Program-made: the position numbers and the translations under genes | Shown here: piece by piece, positions 58,031-64,000 of the stretch | Position numbering within the stretch: position 1 is the stretch's first letter | How the letters are laid out: every line of letters starts with the position of its first letter | The notes under the pieces: model-generated | The model's input: the letters and a program-made list of their open reading frames with translations, nothing else | Database searches by the model: none | What the model was told of the DNA's origin: nothing | NCBI GenBank assembly: GCA_036924285.1 | Contig: JAYKYS010000011.1 | Span: forward strand, 6,138,001-6,202,000 | DNA: 64,000 nucleotides | Direction: 5' to 3' | Source: Asterella californica | Lineage: Eukaryota > Streptophyta > Marchantiopsida > Marchantiales > Aytoniaceae

Positions 58031-59234
58031 GTGTCCACTGTATGTTCGACACTGAAAATTTCATAGACATATGACTTCAGGATGACGATTTGAGTACAAG
58101 CTCCCATTTCTGCCATTGGGTAGGAAAAAACTCATCCTGAAGAGAAATCTTTGAACGACAAGTTTGACATCTACGATACTGTATTGTTGAGAGTGAAAGA
58201 CGTATCCAAATATAATGCGAGATATGTGACTTTGAAAAGCATGTAAGCTTCGGAAAGATGAACAACAACGTACGAGTGTTACCTTTGAACCCAAAATCCT
58301 AAGTATGTAAATTCTTTATCTCTATTAATTATCCATAAGATTTAAAAATAGACTCAATAATTTTGTAATCTTTACACAAGTACCTACAACTTTGATCTAA
58401 TGCTATATATGCATAGCTCTCAAAATTTTGAATCCAATGGTACTCAACACGTCTCTTACGGGACAGAGTGTACTTAGCCTTCAGATTCAGATTTGATAAA
58501 CAAGTTTGAGAAGCTTTTAGGTTGAACGTAGAAGTGGAGTAATAGCAAAATCCAGTTCTGATGATACTCTTTGTGTTCCAAACTAACACTCTAGTAAAAA
58601 CTTATATGACATATAACTTTTCGTGTTGAAAAGTAATTCCTCACCCAGAATCTGCACGAGCCCTCACCTAGACTAAAACTTCTCCTTAGCTTCAAATCAA
58701 TGTAGTTCTTTCTATATACAATCAAACAAGTCAATCTTGATGTCTCTCTAAGGCTCTCATTGTCTTTCTTCCAATGGTATCCAATTGCACTCTCAACTGA
58801 TGTCTTGAACTCAAGTTGCGATCGGTCAAAGTTGTTTGGCATCTTTTTCTTTGCAAATCTACATGAGCCTTCGCACATCTGTGACATTCAAACAACTCCT
58901 TCTAATCATAAATATGTGCGAAGAAGAACTTGAAACACCTACAACTTCCATCTTGTTACCCAAAATCGATTTTTCTTGATATCATCAAAAAACCCTTGAG
59001 TACCATATCCAATGGTACCAAACGCGGCTCAAATAGACATCCTTAGCTCGAGTTATGATCACTTTAATATCATATCTCTCTATGAAGAAATCTACACAAA
59101 CTCTTGCGTAGATTGTTACCTCAAGTTTGTCGTGCGCATACACATCGCTACACAACATACATCGCTGTCAGAGATACACCACATATACACATAACACATG
59201 GACGATCTCATATACATACACAAGTGTACCACAA
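58031..59234. other. No supported gene
   Basis: The minus-strand frames at 58589-58329 and 58887-58591 show no homology. The wording of the DNA (repeated CAATGGTA, TCAAACAA, GAACTC) is typical of old LTR sequence, but I cannot place it in a family. Confidence 0.4.
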
Positions 59235-59327
59235 TGATAAATTGTATGTACTCACTCCATCATGCCAACAAGTACTAAACAATCACTGAAGTCGAGCCAA
59301 ATCCACTCTGTGCTCACAGAGACTCCA
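59235..59327. repeat. Direct repeat, copy 1 (partner at 60575)
   Basis: About 93 bp ending CACTCTGTGCTCACAGAGAC. It matches 60575-60667 at roughly nine positions in ten. Confidence 0.8.
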
Positions 59328-60574
59328 GTACCTGTGGTGATGGCAGGTACATGTTACCTTTATCTTGACCGTCCTAGTAGGGGATAGGTGAGCTCAGTAG
59401 GAGCGGGGTTAGGCAAGTAGTGGTTACGGTGGTGATAGAGATTTCGACATTCTATGGTCACCAACCGTCGTAACTGATACTTAAGGTCACTAACTAGATG
59501 TCCACATCTCTAGTAGCTCCAAAAATATCTATGTGGTAGCTCTACTAGCTCACCCAAGACAATTGCCACCAACTGCCTCCATACGCGTCTCTACGGTATA
59601 ACAAACACTACCACAACTATAGCTTCTCCCTAATACTGTGGGGTCGTCTTACCACCCCTCTAGGACCGTGCGAGAAGGTCTCGTACTACCTTAAACAAGT
59701 CCATAAGTACTTGCACGCATCTCTAGAGGACACCAAGAGCTATTGGTCTAGTAAAGCCAAAGCTAAGACTACAGAGTTAGGTGTCCAGGTCCAGGAATAG
59801 TGTTGGGATGAGTGACCAGCTGGTTTTACCCTTCCCACACAACTGAAACTTGCATACCTCTCTCACGCACGCGGGCTCGGGCTCCGTTCCGTCTCCACAT
59901 TCTCGCACTCTCGCACTCCGCTCTCACGCCTCCGCACTCACGCACCTCTGCTCCATGAAGCCTCGAAGCCTCTAAACGCCTCCTAACACGCACTCCACAT
60001 CTCGACACCTCGCTTAAGTGGGAGAAGAAATTCGAGCCAAACATCACAAGAATGACGTGTATGAAGAAGACACACTCGAAACAGCAACTCAGATGTCGAA
60101 AACACACTCCAAAAGATCAAAATTTGTCAAACTGGCACTCGTAGGCGGGTTTACGTCAGATTTTGGACCATCCGTAACCTTCTTCGGCTTATAACTTCTT
60201 CGATCCTTCACCAAATCGAATGATTTTTGGTGCATTGGAATCGTCTTCCTAGCACGCACCTACTGCACTCTTCAGCATCACAAATTGCCGACCTACGTCA
60301 ACTTGACGTCCGCCGATGCGCTTCTGCTGACCTCAAATTGATCATCAAAATCTGTGACAGGAAAATCCAGCAGCGCTTCTGCACTACTTCACTCCAAATT
60401 CGACCAAGAACAGGTCTACACAGCGATCTATCACACAACCAAAAAGAATCACTTCGCACACACGCGCACCCGCAAATCGAAAATATCAACGATCTGCCCA
60501 CTCCGGAGATACCACCGGCTGAAATCCGCGACATGAAAGCTCTCAATCAGACCTCGCAATCTGAGTTCTTCAAG
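59328..60574. other. Sequence between two direct repeats, no supported gene
   Basis: Contains a C-rich stretch at 59860-60000 and a 116-residue frame (60227-60577) without domain. The pair of flanking repeats suggests part of an old LTR or a duplicated block. Confidence 0.4.
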
Positions 60575-60667
60575 TGATAAACGATATGTATTCACTCCAC
60601 CATGCCAACGGGCACTGAACAATCACTAAAGTCGAGCCAAATCCACTCTGTACTCACAGAGACTCCA
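60575..60667. repeat. Direct repeat, copy 2 (partner at 59235)
   Basis: Same orientation as 59235-59327 and 1340 bp away. Confidence 0.8.
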
Positions 60668-62000
60668 AATTACACTCACAAAGACTATCCATCATAGCTA
60701 GGAGCTTGAAAGCTCAACTTGAAGAACTAAGGCATCCAAGCCCTACCTGCGAAGTATACCCCTAGTGAGCTCCTCTCACCAACTCGCCCTAACGACACTA
60801 ACGGCCTTACCGGGATTCGTCACTCCGCACTCGGTCAACCTAGCCGAGATGCCCAAACTGACGTGACAAGTTTCAAAACATCCTCTCCCACTGAAGTCTA
60901 TGTGAGACTTCGCATTGATTTGACATACGGTCCCAAAGTGCTATGTCAACTTCAAACCTCTATAATTGTTGAACAATGCCTCCAAATCATGCAGTTGAGA
61001 TGACATTGGAAATTTTTCGACGTTGGAAATTTTTCATCGTCTTCTTTCCAACTGCATAACTGGAACTGAATTCCATTAAAAGAACTACTGCTCATTTCAA
61101 GCCCATCCACGTCACGAGAATGGTACTAGAGGTAGACAACCTCGAGCAGTCCATCCATCAAGAGAGCTAAAGTTCAAGATCAAATTATACTCGGATCTCT
61201 CCAGTGAGAGCATTGTAACTTGTAGTAAAGTAGTGGGGCAGATAAACAAGTAATAGACTGCATACAATGTAATTACACTTCAAATAAAGAAGCAAGACTT
61301 AGTTTTACCCGATATTTTATTGTCCAAACATAATCATAATATATTGAGATTATTCTAATTGCATTATAATTTTGTATCACCAGCATCTAGTCTAGCTAAA
61401 CAGAGTATAATCATTCATTGTCACACTGGAATGACATAGGTTGCACAGAGACAATAGTTGTCGATGTCATTTTCACCGCAGTTGTATGTAATCCAATCGA
61501 ATATGGAAAAGGTGAATTTACAAACCCTAGCTCTTCAAATGGATAAGGACAAATGTGTTCTTTCACTTTAAGCACCTTGCTCCATGTAGAGCTGATGGTC
61601 TTCTCCAACTCTTACATTCGGATCGACTGAACACGTACTATAGACAAGCACTGATCAAGTAGTTCGACTACTTCAGTCATCTTTGTGTCCATGAGTTCAT
61701 AATAGCAAACAAAGTCATAGTTGTTGCTTGTCCACTATGAAGTTTATCTTCACCACCGGCTGCACCGATGCTCAGGAAACTCCACACGTCTACTCAACTT
61801 GAGAACAGAATCTATTCGCTGCGATGCAAATTCACAGAAACTATTCGCCAGCGTGGACTAGACACCATATCCATGTCAACCAGTGCTCCGGGGGAATTTT
61901 AGCGAGGTTAAGTAACTATTCCGACAGGGGAGAAAAGGAAACGGTAAATTTTATTTTTTATGGGAAAACATATCACATTTTTATGACACAATTTTTTGTT
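60668..62000. other. No supported gene
   Basis: Intergenic. Contains GACATTGGAAATTTTTC and GACGTTGGAAATTTTTC at about 61002 and 61019, a 17-bp tandem duplication. Confidence 0.5.
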
Positions 62001-62142
62001 AAATTTCTGAAATCCAAAAAATGATCGGAAGATTTAACACTGAACGTCGTATCCTCCCGAGTCTTGATGTTAAATTTCGAAAATCCGTAAACATGGTCGG
62101 AAGATTTAACACTAAACGTCGGATCCTCCCGAGCCTTGATTT
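62001..62142. repeat. 71-bp tandem duplication
   Basis: 62001-62071 and 62072-62142, sharing GGTCGGAAGATTTAACACT or GATCGGAAGATTTAACACT and ATCCTCCCGAG. The copies are diverged. Confidence 0.85.
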
Positions 62143-63312
62143 CAACTCTATATACGCCGGGCCTCGTACAGCAAAGACTCCACGTCGGATGTATAACCAG
62201 AACCGAGCCTGGGGTGTGACCAAAAGATATTGGTAAGTCGAGTGTGACCAAGTTAGAAACGTTTGTGGGGGAGTAACCAAGTAATTAAACCCTCCCTCCA
62301 CTTGATGCCTCTATCATATGGCGTATCTTCAGGTCACGTTTGGACCGTTTTCCCTCGTTTATGTTGACTACAAACAAGAATCGAACCATCGCGATCGAAC
62401 CTCACTTGTTAACTCTCGGGATTTTCACAGTGAGTGTCGATAATAGTAGGCCCTTTATATTCCACTGCTTACCCTACTGTAGCAGTGGAACCAACATGAC
62501 AAAATTGTTGTTCAGTTTCATGCGGCAAGAAAATACGAGTTGGTACTGCGGTATGAACTCATGAGGCTTCATGAATTTGCTTTATTTTGCTGTAACACCA
62601 AGACAGGCAGTTCTTCGATCCACCACTGAAAACCTTTCATTTCTAGTTTGCATTCAGTGCTTCTGCCCATTTCCAGTGTACTTGATTCACACCAGCAAGT
62701 CCTGGTGGAGGAAAACTGGACAACTTTTAATGCAGAACCTGGAACTGCATAGTCCAGAGTGAATTGAAGAACAGTCAGGTGCGTTTCAATGCAGAAAAAT
62801 AACGAGAACCTGGGGGAAGCGCAGGCAACAGTAATCAGATGAATAGAGTAAAACGGATCATGGTGATGCACTGAACAGGCCACCTGACGGAGTTGTCCAA
62901 ATCATCACAAACACGGTTCTTTAAACTATGTACATGGGTTTCTGGAAACTCTGAAGGAAGCCTTCTCCGGGACTCGTGGCGTTCCTTAAAATCGTGTGGA
63001 TCCAACCGACAGTAGAACCGAACCGAGTATGAACACCGGTGAGTCTAACTGGATGTGGTAGTGCACCAACAGCATTGTTTTGCGTGGCACCAAACTTTAA
63101 TCCAGTACGAAATTCGAGTTACAAACAGATTCGCAACAGAAGTCGCCTACATAGTGAATGAATCAGGAAAGTGACAGTGGATTGAGAGGGCAGGCGTGTA
63201 CTCAAGGCCTAAGCGATCTCCTAGAAGTGGATGAACGGTGCGAAAGAGACGGAGGGGCCGGGGGTTCGCGGGAAGAAATGAATCTCGATTGATAAGATTG
63301 ATGAGATTGAGT
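62143..63312. other. No supported gene; includes 3' flank of the minus-strand gene
   Basis: Short frames without homology. The 3' UTR of the gene ending at 63313 should lie immediately left of it, but no clear poly(A) signal was found. Confidence 0.45.
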
Positions 63313-64000
63313 TCATAGTTTTTCTGCAATAGTCTTGACAGCATCTGCCAAGGCTACTAAAACCTGCGCAAGAGTGGCTGTATCTTTAGTTTTAGTATCC
63401 AGCTCTCCCGATGGCTGTCGATCGTTACGTTCCAAAACCTTCATGAAGCATTCAACCAATTCTTTGGACCCATCTTTCATTGCATGTACGAAGTCGTCCA
63501 GCACCACTGGATTCTCCAGGCTAATTGGTGGCTTATCCTGTCCCACCTTTTTCCTCCTCCGTCGCTTACCACTGGAATCGGTGTCCATAGACTCCATGTC
63601 ATTGGCCTCACTACTACCCACCTTCATAGTTGAATCATAGAATTTGTTAAAAGGTGAGTGGATGATGATGGAGTTTTGCTTTTCACCAAAGAGAGAGACG
63701 TTTGGGACGACGTTTGGAGCAAATCCGGGGCTTTCACTGCACTGGTTTCTCGAGACATCAGAAACCAGGAGCCCGGAAGCTTTCCTGGACGGCTTTCTGA
63801 AGTTTAGGTACAGTGAAATGATTATTCTGACCAGAAGATTGTAAACGGAGATGAGCGGGAATTTGCAAAACTTGCTCACCTTATCTTTGGCCGCCAAAGT
63901 TCCTACAGGAATAGAATTTCCTACATTTGGTTGCTTGAAACTGTCTCTTTCAATCTTCCGTCGTGCTTTGTCTTTCTTCTCTTCTTTCTCGTTCTGAATC
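63313..64000 (-). CDS. Hypothetical protein, last two exons (5' end beyond window)
   Basis: The upstream exon enters from the right edge and ends at 63880 (TLAAKDK, then GTGAGC). A small intron follows, about 63879-63793. The last exon runs 63792-63313 and ends KTIAEKL, TGA. The acceptor that keeps frame is AAAG before CCG at 63792; the better-looking CAG four bases earlier would put the frame into a stop, so the exact site is uncertain. The upstream exon is highly charged (EKEEKKDKARRKIERDSF). The last exon has a basic run KRRRRKK, a probable nuclear signal, then a helical part with VLDDFVHAMKDGSKELVECF. I do not recognise the family. It could be a chromatin or Myb/SANT-associated protein. 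Confidence 0.6.
   Translation of the reverse strand, partial: IQNEKEEKKDKARRKIERDSFKQPNVGNSIPVGTLAAKDKVSKFCKFPLISVYNLLVRIIISLYLNFRKPSRKASGLLVSDVSRNQCSESPGFAPNVVPNVSLFGEKQNSIIIHSPFNKFYDSTMKVGSSEANDMESMDTDSSGKRRRRKKVGQDKPPISLENPVVLDDFVHAMKDGSKELVECFMKVLERNDRQPSGELDTKTKDTATLAQVLVALADAVKTIAEKL

Overview
The window looks like nuclear DNA of a land plant. Its genes carry GT-AG introns. One gene encodes a plant-type pantothenate kinase fused to a DUF89 phosphatase in 22 coding exons, and another encodes a group-1 LEA protein. The rest is mostly Ty3/Gypsy retrotransposons, a decayed PIF/Harbinger transposon and AT-rich repeats. I cannot name the species from sequence alone. The retroelement style and gene structure would fit a non-seed plant such as a bryophyte, but that is inference.

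Layout. 1-16.5 kb: three diverged Ty3/Gypsy copies in the same (minus) orientation. Copy 1 (about 1-5.75 kb) runs off the left edge. Copy 2 (about 5.96-10.54 kb) is cut off inside RNase H. Copy 3 (about 12.23-14.55 kb plus LTR to about 16.45 kb) is cut off just after the protease. All carry stops or frameshifts. 16.5-23.7 kb: no intact gene; one decayed minus-strand reading frame near 18.0-18.7 kb and several tandem repeats. 23.7-36.1 kb: an AT-rich island with a family of paired palindromes, a dead Harbinger element (Myb/SANT-like relic on +, DDE transposase relic on -, with a short element nested in the transposase), and older duplicated repeats.

36.5-55.3 kb is the gene-rich part, all on the plus strand: a two-exon LEA_1 gene (37.15-38.13 kb) with ACGT-core motifs upstream, the pantothenate kinase/phosphatase gene (40.46-52.68 kb, 891 residues, with one 4.4 kb repeat-filled intron), and an intronless secreted C45-type Ntn hydrolase (53.84-55.26 kb). 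55.3-63.3 kb: repeats and relics. 63.3-64 kb: the last two exons of an unrecognised minus-strand gene that continues past the right edge.

How genes work together: the kinase/phosphatase gene holds both the entry step of CoA synthesis and a phosphatase that removes 4'-phosphopantetheine or its damaged forms. The LEA gene is a desiccation/seed- or spore-type protectant. I see no functional link between these and the hydrolase beyond adjacency. I found no convincing tRNA, rRNA, CRISPR or organellar sequence.
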